Source: Planctomycetota bacterium (GTDB lineage Bacteria > Planctomycetota > Planctomycetia > Planctomycetales > Planctomycetaceae). Taken from it: 61,185 bases of DNA. Positions 13,416 through 22,763 of this stretch are shown one piece after another. Every line of letters begins with the position of its first letter. Within the stretch, counting starts at the first letter, position 1. The notes below the pieces were generated by a model. The model did no database searches and was not told the DNA's origin. It worked only from the letters and a program-made list of their open reading frames with translations. The stretch is taken from assembly GCA_016872645.1 (NCBI GenBank), contig VGZH01000027.1, positions 1 through 61,185 of the forward strand, read 5' to 3'. The translations under genes were made by a program, and so were the position numbers.

Positions 13416-15095
13416 ATGTCCAAAGCTTGGTTCATTGCTGCGCTGCTGGGGCTGACTGGAGGAGTCGTATTTGCCAAAGACAAAGGGCCCGCTTCGGACA
13501 AGGGACACAATTTACCCAGTCGTTCCTCCGGCACACCGCATCACGCACCGGCGCACGCTCACTCGACACCCGCCACAACCAGGCCTTCTCCTTCGGCAGT
13601 TCCTGTCCAGCGATCGACACCGGCTCCCGCGATCAATGTGAGTCCGTCGTCACGGCGTTCCTCGCAATCCTCCGCACGAATTGAGCATGCACCGCATCGA
13701 GCCGAGCAGCCATCGCATCGAACACAAGTGCGTCCAAGCCAACCCGCACTGCCGACGCCGGCGGCCACAGCACCAAAGACAACGAAGAATCCTCCGCCCA
13801 ATCTCAGAGGTTCGGCGACGTCGGTCCCTAGCGGAAAAGTCGGACAGGCGATTGGACCGCTACCTGCGCCGCACAACGGCAAGATTGAACCAGGAAAGCC
13901 GTTGGTCTCAGCGGCACAGAAACAGTCCGGGCACAAGCACACTTCTGGCAAACCCGCGTCGCCGGGTTCGAACGGGATTTCGCCGCTGCCTAAGGCTCCC
14001 AAATTCGAAACGAACGGCAAGATTCCTCCAATAGGATCGTCACTCGCGGGCTCCTCGACGCCTGCGCCCCCCGTTTCCAATCACAATCACAAGGCGGAGG
14101 CAAGTCCGCGTCCTCCGAGTGGCTTGCTGCCGGCGACTCAACATTCAAGCCACAGTCACACCGGTCATCACCACTCCACACATCAGCATGGAGCGTCGGA
14201 CCATTCGAGACATCGTCATTCCCGTGGATTGTCTTGGCTGATCGTGGGTAATTCGCTTCTCGGACCGAGTTCCTATGGATATGGATACGGATCGGATTAC
14301 TGCGGTCCCGTTGATTATGGCCCTACCTACGTCTATGTGCCGACTCCTGTCATCACTCCCAACGTGAACATCGATTCGTATTCCGCCGGTACAATCGCTC
14401 CGCCGCCACAACAACAATTGACTCCTGACGAGTTCGCGGCGTTGCCGCTCGATCGTCAAAGAGAACTGTTGCTGCAAGCGCTGAATGCCCTGGAAGAAGA
14501 TTTCGCGAGCTTACCGAATGGCGAGACTTGGTCGCGACATTTGCAACTGGCGACAATCGCCAAGCTGGTCACGGATGGAGAAGATCGCCCCACTGCGACG
14601 CTGCGAGTACGATTGCGAAGTGTCGTGCGACTCTTCGACGAAGTCGCCGCCAGCGTTAACTACAAAGCGGTTTCGGAGCTGGCGAGCTTCCGCGTCCTGC
14701 ATGTGGGCTTGCACGAGTTCGCTGCCGAAGACATTGACCGCTCGCGCCGGCAGCTTTCAAACGCCGCCAGCAATTTGTCCAAAAGTCTCGAAGCGTGGTC
14801 GAGCGGCCCGCGTTGGCGGGACTACCTGCAAGTCGCCTGGATGATCGGCACCGACGAGGAGTCGCAGATCGACTTGGAAGCTCGGTTAGTGCGCTTCGAG
14901 AAACTGCTTGAGAAGTTTGATCGCGTAAAGTCGGACGACCAATTTGAAATCGTCACTCAGTCGCGAGAGTTTCAATTGGTTCACGCGGCATTACGTCGAT
15001 TCATCGGCGATCTGCAACGGCTGATCAACGAAGTCCGCGAGTCGAAGCCGCAAGTACCGGAGGCTGAACTCAATCTACCCGCTTCGCCAAGCTGA
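13416..15095 (+). CDS. Secreted low-complexity protein with a conserved helical C-terminal domain
   Basis: The protein has 559 residues. GGAAGG precedes the ATG by 8 bases. The N terminus (MSKAWFIAALLGLTGGVVFA) is a signal peptide. Residues 25 to about 270 are Ser/Pro/Thr/His-rich with several His clusters (HSSHSHTGHHHSTHQHG) that could bind metal or be disordered. A short glycine/tyrosine segment (SSYGYGYGSDYCG) follows. From about 325 to the end the sequence is ordered and helical (LTPDEFAALPLDRQRELLLQ, then two related-looking repeats containing WSRHLQLATI and WRDYLQVAWM). No known family is recognised. It is likely an envelope or exported structural protein. Confidence 0.75.
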   Translation: MSKAWFIAALLGLTGGVVFAKDKGPASDKGHNLPSRSSGTPHHAPAHAHSTPATTRPSPSAVPVQRSTPAPAINVSPSSRRSSQSSARIEHAPHRAEQPSHRTQVRPSQPALPTPAATAPKTTKNPPPNLRGSATSVPSGKVGQAIGPLPAPHNGKIEPGKPLVSAAQKQSGHKHTSGKPASPGSNGISPLPKAPKFETNGKIPPIGSSLAGSSTPAPPVSNHNHKAEASPRPPSGLLPATQHSSHSHTGHHHSTHQHGASDHSRHRHSRGLSWLIVGNSLLGPSSYGYGYGSDYCGPVDYGPTYVYVPTPVITPNVNIDSYSAGTIAPPPQQQLTPDEFAALPLDRQRELLLQALNALEEDFASLPNGETWSRHLQLATIAKLVTDGEDRPTATLRVRLRSVVRLFDEVAASVNYKAVSELASFRVLHVGLHEFAAEDIDRSRRQLSNAASNLSKSLEAWSSGPRWRDYLQVAWMIGTDEESQIDLEARLVRFEKLLEKFDRVKSDDQFEIVTQSREFQLVHAALRRFIGDLQRLINEVRESKPQVPEAELNLPASPS

Positions 15096-15113
15096 GAGGC
15101 AGAGACCGTGGTC

Positions 15114-16502
15114 TCACCCTTGTGCGAGGGACTCCATCCGCTTGAGCGCGTCTTTATATTCGTAGTCAACGGCGAGAACTTCTCCGTAATGCTCTTCGGC
15201 TTTGTCAGGCTCTTTGGCTTCTTCACACAAGCGGCCAAGATAGTAGTGGCATTCAAGAAATAATTCGCGGTGTTCTTGAGAATTGAGCTTCGGGACCGCT
15301 TTCTCCAACTGCTTGCGGGCCAGAATCCCCTTCTTCTCATTTATGAAGCACTTCGCCAGCAGCAGCAAAGCGGCCCCTTCGATGCGGGTGTCCTGGACCG
15401 AGGCTTGGAACATCGGGATCGCCTGCGAGTACATCTTCAGTTTGTAGAACCGCTCGCCAAGCGTGAATTTGAGCTTGAGGTCGTGCGGATGCCGTTCGAC
15501 TCGGGTGCGATAGCTCTCGATTTCGCGTTTTAGAAGCTCGGTCTCTTGAGCCTTCGCCATCGCGACGGCCTCTTTATCATCCGGCATCTTGGCGGCATTG
15601 GACTTGGCAATGTCGACACTCTTTCGCATCAAGTCGATCTCAACGTCTTCGAGTTGTTCCCGAATATTCGGATCGCCGCCAGAAAGTTCCAGCGCCTTTT
15701 TTAACATCGCAGCGGCGTCTTCAATTTTTCCGGCTCGGCGATAGAAGTCGGCTAGTTTGAGGTAGACGTGCTTGTTGTCCGGATCTTTGCGGATGGCTCG
15801 TTGCAGGTCGGCTTCTTCAGATTGCCCCGGTCCGTCGGCAGCGGCGGACGCGGAAGCCTGCTTGCCGATCGCCTTGCGGATCGCCTCGATCGAGCGTTCC
15901 TTCTTGTCGCCTCCTTCCTCTTCGAATTCACCTTTGTCGATCACCGAACTGGCGTTGAGTTGAGTGATCTTCGAGCGAGCTTCCATATCGAGCGGGTCGA
16001 GCTTGAAAACGCGTTCCCAGTATTTAATCGCCTCGAGGAACTCCCCCTTCTGTTCGAGGAGCGCTCCCAATGCCTTGAGGGTCACTTTGTTATTTGGATC
16101 AGTCTCGACAGCCCATTTGTAGCCTTGGACCGCGACGTCGTTGAACCCTTGGTTGGAAGTGGCCTCGGCCATGTCGGCGTTGAGTTCGGCATCCCAGGGC
16201 AAAAGCGTCAAACCCTCTTCGGCAGACTGATCAAGAGTCGCCCAGTTCTTGGTCATACGAGCCTTCTTGATGCTCGCTTTTACCCCCATTAGTCTCATGC
16301 CGGCCATTTTGGCCCCGGTTCCCTTGGGAAACTTTCGGCGTTCGACGCCGCGGAGAGTCTGACGGAACATCAAGTTGTCTGGCGCGAACTTCACGGACTG
16401 CCCGAACATCTCGATGGCATAGTCCCAGTTCTGCTTAACCATCGCCTCGGTCCCTTTTTTGAAGCAGTCCTGGGCAATTTTTTTCTTCGGATCTTCAGCC
16501 AT
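15114..16502 (-). CDS. Tetratricopeptide repeat protein
   Basis: The protein has 462 residues, starting MAEDPKKKIAQDC. Repeated 34-residue helical units are visible: DYAIEMFGQSVKFAPDN, GYKWAVETDPNNKVTLKALG, EAIKYWERVFKLDPLDM, KHVYLKLADFYRRAGKIEDA and EEHYGEVLAVDYEYKDA. The middle contains a Lys/Glu-rich segment and coiled coil around ELLKREIESYRTRVE. No signal peptide is present, so it is likely a cytoplasmic protein-interaction scaffold. It lies 152 bases downstream of the ferredoxin oxidoreductase genes on the same strand. An in-frame start at 16580 was rejected because the 26 extra residues look unlike a TPR protein. Confidence 0.85.
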   Translation of the reverse strand: MAEDPKKKIAQDCFKKGTEAMVKQNWDYAIEMFGQSVKFAPDNLMFRQTLRGVERRKFPKGTGAKMAGMRLMGVKASIKKARMTKNWATLDQSAEEGLTLLPWDAELNADMAEATSNQGFNDVAVQGYKWAVETDPNNKVTLKALGALLEQKGEFLEAIKYWERVFKLDPLDMEARSKITQLNASSVIDKGEFEEEGGDKKERSIEAIRKAIGKQASASAAADGPGQSEEADLQRAIRKDPDNKHVYLKLADFYRRAGKIEDAAAMLKKALELSGGDPNIREQLEDVEIDLMRKSVDIAKSNAAKMPDDKEAVAMAKAQETELLKREIESYRTRVERHPHDLKLKFTLGERFYKLKMYSQAIPMFQASVQDTRIEGAALLLLAKCFINEKKGILARKQLEKAVPKLNSQEHRELFLECHYYLGRLCEEAKEPDKAEEHYGEVLAVDYEYKDALKRMESLAQG

Positions 16503-16654
16503 GTGGTCTTCGTTGGTGAAAATTGAATTCGTCGTGCAAACTTGATTCGCCGATCCGCTCGGATCAAAAGATCGCCCCAAGCCGCCAGTATCACTCTATG
16601 CGGCGGCGAGACAATTCGGAAGTGGCCGTCACCAACGAACAAGTCGACTTTGAG

Positions 16655-18310
16655 TCACCGCAGGCCCGCGAGATCCTGCAACGTGTGCCAATTCGCGAGT
16701 CGGTCGGCCTTCGCGTGCAGCAACGTCTCAGACGGATTGCCGTCTTTGTCAAAGTGCTTGGCGAACCGTCCTTCGCTGCGGGCAAAGTCGATGAAGTCCA
16801 CGATGGCTCCCGTCTTGGGGTTCTTGAACCAGTCCTCTTTAATCGCGGGATTCCCCTGCAGCGACATGCACTTTTTGATGGAGTCCCCTTGCCGCGGATC
16901 GTAGATCACCAGCGGAAAGGCCCGCGTATCGACGGCCAAACGGGCTTGGTCCGAGGCCATGTTGTCGGCGACGCCGTGCTCTGGCTGACAGGTCGTGTAG
17001 CAGTTGATGATGGCCGGCCCATCAAATTCCAGCGCGCCCAGCACCGACTTGTAGAAGTGGTTGGTGTGGGCGCACGTCGTTTGAGCGACGTACGTCCGTG
17101 GGTGCATCATGGCAATCTGCACGATCTCTTTCCGGCGTTCTTGTTTGCCGTCGTATTTCTTGCCGTGCAGGCTCATCTTCGTGTTCTGCCCGGTGTAAGT
17201 GGCGGTTGAAGCTTGGCCGCCTGTGTTGGAATAAACCTGCGTGTCGAGCACGAACACCTTGATCGGCATGCCCGAAGCGAACATGCGCGACAGAGATTGG
17301 AAGCCGATGTCGAACATGGCTCCATCACCACCGATGCACCACAGCGGCTTGTCGGCCCAGCCCATTTGATCCCAACGGCTGCGTACGCCCATCGCGTCTG
17401 CGGGAGCGTTCTCGAACAGCGAGTTTGTCCACGGCACAAGATACGGGTTGTACGGGTACGTCGAAGTGTAAACCGTATTGCAGCCGGTCGCAGCGACGAT
17501 GCCCCATTGATCACCGTACTTCGCTCCCGTCGCCGCACACAGCATTCGCAGCGCGGTCCCCTCGCCGCAGCCGGCGCACGAGCCGGCACCACCGACGTAG
17601 ATGTGCGTCTTCTCTTTGAGCATCATGTCGATCAGCAGGTTCTCATTGATGTACCGCTCATCGGAAGGGCCGAACTGTTTGAAAAGTCGGTGACTCTTGC
17701 GGATGTCTTTCATGATCGGATCGGTCTTGGCGATCATTTTCAGCGCGTCGTCATCGCAGACGGTGACGCACTCCGCGCAGCCTTTGCACTTGCTGGGGTC
17801 GATGATGATCGCAAAGCGGCCACCCTCTTGGCCCTTCTTCTGCGGGCCTTCGTAGTACTTGCGTGTCTTCGACCATTGATGCTCGAACTTGGCGCGTTCT
17901 TCGGGATCGGTGATGGTGAGCAGACGCTCGTTGAGCGTCGATTCGGCCAGCACTTTGCCGAGGATCGCGGTGTCTGGGCACTCGGTGACGCAGTCCATGC
18001 AGCCGGTGCAGTTCTCCGGGATGTACTCCGGGATTTCAGGAGCGACGTAGCTGAAGTCGCGGAGCGTCGCGCTGCCGGCGGCGATCAGCGACCGAGCAAT
18101 TGGCAAGTCGGCCGGGAGGTCTTTCTCGCCGTAGCCCTCTTCGTAGCCGCGGATGACTCGTTCGTTGAAGTCCTCGACATCCAGGATCGGCAGGCTGCAC
18201 AGCTTGTAGGGCGAATCCACGAGCGTCCCGTAGCTGTTGTTGTTGTACGGATCACGCGGATTCGCTTCGTTCATCGACGGGAGTTTGGCGGGGATTTCGG
18301 CAACGGACAT
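16655..18310 (-). CDS. 2-oxoacid:ferredoxin oxidoreductase, TPP-binding beta subunit with ferredoxin domain
   Basis: The protein has 551 residues. It resembles the C-terminal half of pyruvate:ferredoxin oxidoreductase. An N-terminal ferredoxin domain binds two [4Fe-4S] clusters (CTGCMDCVTEC at 101-111, CKGCAECVTVC at 175-185). The beta domain has CAGCGEG (245-251), part of the proximal cluster, the TPP motif GDGAMFDIGFQSL (328 on) and NTGGQ (362-366). The enzyme would oxidise pyruvate (or a related 2-oxoacid) with CoA to acetyl-CoA, CO2 and reduced ferredoxin in the cytoplasm. The partner subunit is encoded 154 bases upstream. In the gap an 8-bp inverted repeat (GATTGGTC 18389-18396, GACCAATC 18433-18440) is seen. 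The substrate is inferred from family resemblance. Confidence 0.93.
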   Translation of the reverse strand: MSVAEIPAKLPSMNEANPRDPYNNNSYGTLVDSPYKLCSLPILDVEDFNERVIRGYEEGYGEKDLPADLPIARSLIAAGSATLRDFSYVAPEIPEYIPENCTGCMDCVTECPDTAILGKVLAESTLNERLLTITDPEERAKFEHQWSKTRKYYEGPQKKGQEGGRFAIIIDPSKCKGCAECVTVCDDDALKMIAKTDPIMKDIRKSHRLFKQFGPSDERYINENLLIDMMLKEKTHIYVGGAGSCAGCGEGTALRMLCAATGAKYGDQWGIVAATGCNTVYTSTYPYNPYLVPWTNSLFENAPADAMGVRSRWDQMGWADKPLWCIGGDGAMFDIGFQSLSRMFASGMPIKVFVLDTQVYSNTGGQASTATYTGQNTKMSLHGKKYDGKQERRKEIVQIAMMHPRTYVAQTTCAHTNHFYKSVLGALEFDGPAIINCYTTCQPEHGVADNMASDQARLAVDTRAFPLVIYDPRQGDSIKKCMSLQGNPAIKEDWFKNPKTGAIVDFIDFARSEGRFAKHFDKDGNPSETLLHAKADRLANWHTLQDLAGLR

Positions 18311-18464
18311 GATGGTGAGTCCTTATTTCGTGGCGACGGGCGGTTCGCCTGTCGCAGGTTTGAATGTCGGACGGTACTGATCGTCGATGATTGGTCGTTG
18401 GGATTGATTATTTGGTCGAGGAAATGATCAAAGACCAATCACCCATGACTCGTTTCTTCCTGTC

Positions 18465-20447
18465 TTAAGCATTGATGATCTCGGCAGGGATTTCCTGCAT
18501 GTCGCTGTAGCCTTGTCGGACGCAGTTGAGGTTGTCCTGAACGACTTGGTCGCCGCGCTTGCCGAAGTATTTTCGCAGAGCCTTCTCGACACCGGCATAA
18601 ACTTCGGTGTCCGTCATGCCGCTCTCTTTCGCGTATGGCGTGAGCTTCAAGAAGCCGCCCAGCAGTACAATGCCCTGCATGCGCATTTCGAGGTCCGCTT
18701 CGGACGCGACGCTGCGGGCGATTTTGACCATGTCGATGAAGAAGACTCGCAATTGCTTGTCCCGGATGACCTTCTTCTGGTGCTCCGGGATGCGTTGCCA
18801 GACGTCAGCAGGAGTTGTGTAGGGACTCTGCATGAAGATCGCCCCACCTTTGACAACGCCGGTCAGCGGGTCGCCGCTGAAGAGCGCGTTCGTGTCGTTG
18901 AGCACGACGAGATCGACGTGTTCGAGTTCGCTGTGCGTGTAGATGTGCGAGTCGGCAATCGTCAGGTAATACGTTGTCGGGAGACCTTTTTTCTCCGAAC
19001 CATACTTGGGATACGCCTGCACGTCCTTGCCAAAGACTTGTCCGCCGATGGTGGCGATGACCTTGTTGGTCGTCACTGACCCGAATCCGCCGACCGAGTG
19101 ACCGCGCATCGAGAATCCGCCGCGCGGCCGCAGGTCTGGATCTTCCTTGATGTTCAGATTGAGCGGGTGATTGATGCCGACACAAAAGAAGTCGGGGCCG
19201 TTATCGACCATGTTGTCGTAGACGGCGATTAAGTCGCCAGGGCGAACGTCGCGGCTGCCGAGTCCCGCCGCTCCATGGAAGATGCGTGGGATTCGGTTGA
19301 TCTTCTCAATCCCGTTCTGGGCCGTGATTCCATCGCAGAACGCGGCCTTGATCTCGCGTGTCAGATGGTTACCGGTGGTCGAAAGCGGATCGTCCATCCG
19401 TTCGAGAACCGTGAACGCTTTGCAGTCTTTGAGTGCGTCGATAATCGCCTGCGAAGGGAACGGCCGGAAGCAGGTGACGTTCAAGCAGCCGACTGCCATA
19501 CCACGCTTCTCGCGAAGGTAATCGACGGTCGCTTGGGCCGTCTCCATGTACGATCCCATTCCGACGATGATGTATTCGGCATCGTCACAGCGATACGGAG
19601 TCACAAAGTCATACCGCCTGCCAGTCTTCAGATAGAACTCCTCAAAGGCATCACGGAGCGCGGGTTCGCACTGCTCGTAGTACCAACGCTGAGCGATCTT
19701 GCCCTTCATGTACGAGTCCTGATTCTGCACCACTCCTGACATGACAGGGTTGGCCGGGTCCATGAAGTTGATCAGTTTCTCTTCGGGCTTGCCGACAAAC
19801 TGTTTCATGAATTCCGGTTCGAGCAATCGGACGCTTTCGACCGTGTGCGTCGTGAGAAATCCGTCCTGGATGTTCATAAACGGTGTCTTGGAGGCTTCGG
19901 CCGCACGGCGCGCAATCAAGCAGAGATCGCCCGCTTCCTGCGCGTTGCGAGCGAAGACCATGCCCCATCCGCAATCGGCGACGCCGCAGACATCGTCGTG
20001 TCCCGCGTGGACATTGAGCCCCTGGCTGGTCAACGCTCGCGCGCCGATGTTGAAGACCATGCCCAATCGCTTGCCGGAGATCGTGTAGAGCACCTCCTTC
20101 ATCAAGATCAGACCTTGCCCCGACGTGAAGTTGGTGACTCGCCCGCCGGCCAATGCGAAACCTTCACAGAAGGTCGCGGCGGAGTGTTCGCTTTCTGGTT
20201 CGACGAACACCAGTTGGTCGCCCCAGAGGTTGGGAACACCGTTCATCATGGCCGCATTGAAGCCGCCCCCCATCGTGGTGGAACTGGTAATCGGGAACGC
20301 CCCCGAACCCTGACTGATGCGAGATTCCACCCAGACGACCGCTTCCGCGCCGTCGCAGGTGGTGGGAACACCGGGGTATTCGAACTTCGGTTCGGCTTCG
20401 TCGTCGCTGGGCTGACGAGCGACCCGTTCGGTCATCATCGTGGTCAT
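18465..20447 (-). CDS. 2-oxoacid:ferredoxin oxidoreductase, fused alpha and gamma subunits
   Basis: The protein has 660 residues. The N-terminal part (TTCDGAEAVVWVESRISQGS, FPITSSTTMG) is the pyrimidine-binding alpha domain of pyruvate:ferredoxin oxidoreductase, followed by the second alpha domain (ILMKEVLYTISGKRLGMVFN) and a transketolase-C-like segment (EYIIVGMGSYMETAQ). The last about 200 residues (GHSVGGFGSVTTNKVIATIGG, then GLPTTYYLTIAD) are the gamma domain. With the downstream beta subunit it forms a two-gene version of an enzyme that is one polypeptide in many bacteria. GGAG lies 8 bases before the ATG. The gene is divergent from a small HTH gene, with 134 bases between them where both promoters should lie. 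Confidence 0.92.
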   Translation of the reverse strand: MTTMMTERVARQPSDDEAEPKFEYPGVPTTCDGAEAVVWVESRISQGSGAFPITSSTTMGGGFNAAMMNGVPNLWGDQLVFVEPESEHSAATFCEGFALAGGRVTNFTSGQGLILMKEVLYTISGKRLGMVFNIGARALTSQGLNVHAGHDDVCGVADCGWGMVFARNAQEAGDLCLIARRAAEASKTPFMNIQDGFLTTHTVESVRLLEPEFMKQFVGKPEEKLINFMDPANPVMSGVVQNQDSYMKGKIAQRWYYEQCEPALRDAFEEFYLKTGRRYDFVTPYRCDDAEYIIVGMGSYMETAQATVDYLREKRGMAVGCLNVTCFRPFPSQAIIDALKDCKAFTVLERMDDPLSTTGNHLTREIKAAFCDGITAQNGIEKINRIPRIFHGAAGLGSRDVRPGDLIAVYDNMVDNGPDFFCVGINHPLNLNIKEDPDLRPRGGFSMRGHSVGGFGSVTTNKVIATIGGQVFGKDVQAYPKYGSEKKGLPTTYYLTIADSHIYTHSELEHVDLVVLNDTNALFSGDPLTGVVKGGAIFMQSPYTTPADVWQRIPEHQKKVIRDKQLRVFFIDMVKIARSVASEADLEMRMQGIVLLGGFLKLTPYAKESGMTDTEVYAGVEKALRKYFGKRGDQVVQDNLNCVRQGYSDMQEIPAEIINA

Positions 20448-20581
20448 GCGCGGTACTCCGTGTTGATGGAATCGGACGATTTCGAGAGAGGTCAGAATTG
20501 AAGCGGCAGACTTGCCACATCACGGAACAGGGTTGAATAATCGCGACGCTACAAATCGGGGCGTCCCAAAGGGAGATCATC

Positions 20582-20830
20582 TTGCCGATCCGCACTATCG
20601 ATTTGCTGTTTGAGGAAACCGGTCTGTCGATCGAAGAAATTGCCGAGCGATCGAAGTTGGATTGCGATCGGATCGAGGCGATCATGGTGGGCCGTTGGAC
20701 TCCAAGTCCCGACGAACGTCAGCGATTGGCGACGGCTTTTGGCGTGACGGTCGAGGACATCAGTTGGGGGCACTCGATGGCACCGCGCGTGATTCGGTAT
20801 CACCGCTTCGGGCTGCGTGACGGGTTTTAG
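20582..20830 (+). CDS. Small helix-turn-helix protein (TTG start)
   Basis: The protein has 82 residues. The start codon is TTG, with GGGAG 6 bases upstream. LLFEETGLSIEEIAERSKLD and ATAFGVTVEDISWG form a helix-turn-helix of the XRE/Cro type (LSIEEIAERSKLDCDRIEAIMVG is the recognition pair). The C terminus (HSMAPRVIRYHRFGLRDGF) extends past the usual domain. It is transcribed away from the ferredoxin oxidoreductase genes, so control of that operon is a reasonable guess but is not shown. Confidence 0.7.
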   Translation: MPIRTIDLLFEETGLSIEEIAERSKLDCDRIEAIMVGRWTPSPDERQRLATAFGVTVEDISWGHSMAPRVIRYHRFGLRDGF

Positions 20831-20857
20831 AACACAAGCCATAGTGCCTCCCGCCGT

Positions 20858-21205
20858 TTAGGCGTCCCCCAAGATGGCCGCCGGAGTGAGTGAGATCACG
20901 GAGTCGTGATGGTGCTCGTGAGCATACGGGGACCATTTCAGCGGGGAGCATCCCCGAATATGAGCTCGCAGTTGGCGCTGGCCGGGAATGCATTCGATCT
21001 GCGTGACTTCGATCTGGCCGGCGCGCTCGTCGTCCAATTCCAGACGATAGGGCCGGCCGACCTGCAGAGATTCCTGCTGGGGCGGGTCGATCAACAAACT
21101 CCCCGTCCACCCGGACTCTGAATCGTGGGCCCCATGATCGAGGCTCGCCTCCAGATTCCTGAGCACCATCCCGCCGATGAGTAACCGTCCCCGAATCTCA
21201 CCCAT
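20858..21205 (-). CDS. Small hypothetical protein, beta-rich
   Basis: The protein has 115 residues, starting MGEIRGRLLIGGMVL. A strong AGGAGG lies just upstream of the ATG, which supports a real gene. The sequence alternates hydrophobic and charged residues (SLQVGRPYRLELDDERAGQI), fitting a small beta-barrel. The C-terminal part is His-rich (YAHEHHHD). It is convergent with the HTH gene (27 bases apart). No family is recognised. Confidence 0.6.
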   Translation of the reverse strand: MGEIRGRLLIGGMVLRNLEASLDHGAHDSESGWTGSLLIDPPQQESLQVGRPYRLELDDERAGQIEVTQIECIPGQRQLRAHIRGCSPLKWSPYAHEHHHDSVISLTPAAILGDA

Positions 21206-21995
21206 GATGCCTCCTGAGAGTGCAATCGCCGGTTTGAGAAGCTGACGAAACCAAAACTGCGGATCAGGTGATCATTATGGGGGCGGTCCTCCCGAAAAAG
21301 AAAGCGTTCGCGACAAACCGCCTCACAACCTCGTCGCGATGACTGCTTGCGGGAAAGACACTGAGTAAGAATTGCAAATAGGCGAACTGCCCGTCTGTCG
21401 TTCTTACAAAAAGGATTCAACTCCTTGGTTGACCGCGTTCGCACTCCGTCGGGCGATGAAAAACCTAAGCCTCAATCAATCAGCAACTTAATCGAGTTAG
21501 CCAAGCATCGGCGGTCGTTCGCCACTGCTACTGGCACGCCGGGTGCAATTGATTTCTCGAGTCGCCGCCACTCGGCGATCGCAGCCAGACAACAATCCGG
21601 GCTGCCCGACTGCGAGAGAGGTCGGAGATTCTGAGGAACCGCCGCAAGGCGAAGAGGGAGCGGTGAGGAGACAGGTTGGCCGCTTGGAGAGAGGCGACCG
21701 ACCCGGCGAAACCGAATCGAAAACGAAGCCGAGCGGTCTGGAGAGCCCGCTCGGCTTCGTCCTTTCTTGGCATGGCCAATCAGTCGCGTGCGGTTCGGAT
21801 GCCAGCCACATCCACTTCGAGACTGGCAAAACTCGAAAGCTGCGAAAGCTGTGCGTGCTGCAACAATCCAGCTCATGTCAGCCGCGCCGATGTTAGCGAC
21901 TAGGCTCAACATGTGGATCGTTCTGCCCGATATGGTCAGATAAGCCCTAAGGTGTCGGCATCAGGTCCGAGCCGAGGCTTGTCGGAGGATTTTCC
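21206..21995. other. 790-base region without a convincing gene
   Basis: Open frames on both strands here are short, mutually overlapping and rich in Arg/Ser, and none has a plausible start with a ribosome binding site. The only clear structure is the strong hairpin at 21724-21761, listed separately. Nothing matching RNase P, tmRNA or SRP RNA was recognised. Confidence 0.5.
21724..21769. terminator. Orphan, possibly bidirectional intrinsic terminator
   Basis: A perfect 14-bp stem (21724-21737 with 21748-21761, core ACGAAGCCGAGCGG) has a 10-base loop. On the plus strand it is followed by TCCTTTCTT and on the minus strand by TTTTCGATT. No coding gene ends close by on either strand, so it may end an unannotated transcript. 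Confidence 0.65.
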
Positions 21996-22757
21996 ATGCG
22001 GATGATCGCTTGGTGCGTGTTGACGTTGAGCTTGGTGGGTTGTCACAGCGGACCGCGTTGGTGCATGCGAGACTCCGACACAAGCGGTCCGGCTCAATTC
22101 GACAACCAGCCAGCGATTGAATCGGCTCCCCAACCGGCTGCACCGCCGCCGGCTCAGCCTTCCAAAGAAGGGCAAAAACCGACCGTCCTGCAACCGACTC
22201 AGAAAGAACGCACGCCGTACGAGTCGTCTTCTCGGACGCGACCGTTGCTCCGAGGCCGTCAAACCAGTCGGGCCAGCAAATCGAAATCGACCAGCCGCAC
22301 GACTCAGACGGCTCGGCGATCTGCAGCTCCCGCTGCGACGACGAAGGCCGCCGTCCAAGACAACTCGGTCAAACAATTGCAGGCAGACTTGGAAAAAACA
22401 AAACGAGAGAAAGCGGAGCTCGAAACGAAGCTCTCTGAAGAATCGGCCAAACAAACGCAACAGCGGCTGGAACTGGAAGCAAGGCTCGCACTGATTCAAG
22501 AGCAGATGCGGCAACAGTCCGTTCTGCAACAAGCTGCCTATCAGCAGCAGTCGGCCACGTCGCGACCGAGGCCGAGCTATGCCGGACCAACGATTACTTC
22601 CGGAAGTCCCAGCCCGTCACTGCAGATGCCGCCCTCGTCCTCCGCGCCGCAATCGCAGGGCATTCCGGCTTCGGACAACTCGGTTCCGGCCTGCAACATT
22701 CCGTCGGTGCCGCAACAACAAGTCGAGCAGTGGCCGTACAGCCCGCAACACCGGTAG
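21996..22757 (+). CDS. Putative lipoprotein with coiled coil
   Basis: The protein has 253 residues. GGAGG lies 7 bases before the ATG. The N terminus MRMIAWCVLTLSLVGC has a lipobox (LVGC), so the mature protein would be lipid-anchored at Cys16. Residues 30-115 are Pro/Ser/Arg-rich. Residues 123-170 (VKQLQADLEKTKREKAELET and what follows) form a coiled coil. The tail is Gln/Pro/Ser-rich (QAAYQQQSATSRPRPSYAG). No enzyme motif is seen; a structural envelope role is inferred. Confidence 0.75.
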   Translation: MRMIAWCVLTLSLVGCHSGPRWCMRDSDTSGPAQFDNQPAIESAPQPAAPPPAQPSKEGQKPTVLQPTQKERTPYESSSRTRPLLRGRQTSRASKSKSTSRTTQTARRSAAPAATTKAAVQDNSVKQLQADLEKTKREKAELETKLSEESAKQTQQRLELEARLALIQEQMRQQSVLQQAAYQQQSATSRPRPSYAGPTITSGSPSPSLQMPPSSSAPQSQGIPASDNSVPACNIPSVPQQQVEQWPYSPQHR

Positions 22758-22763
22758 TTCGGC

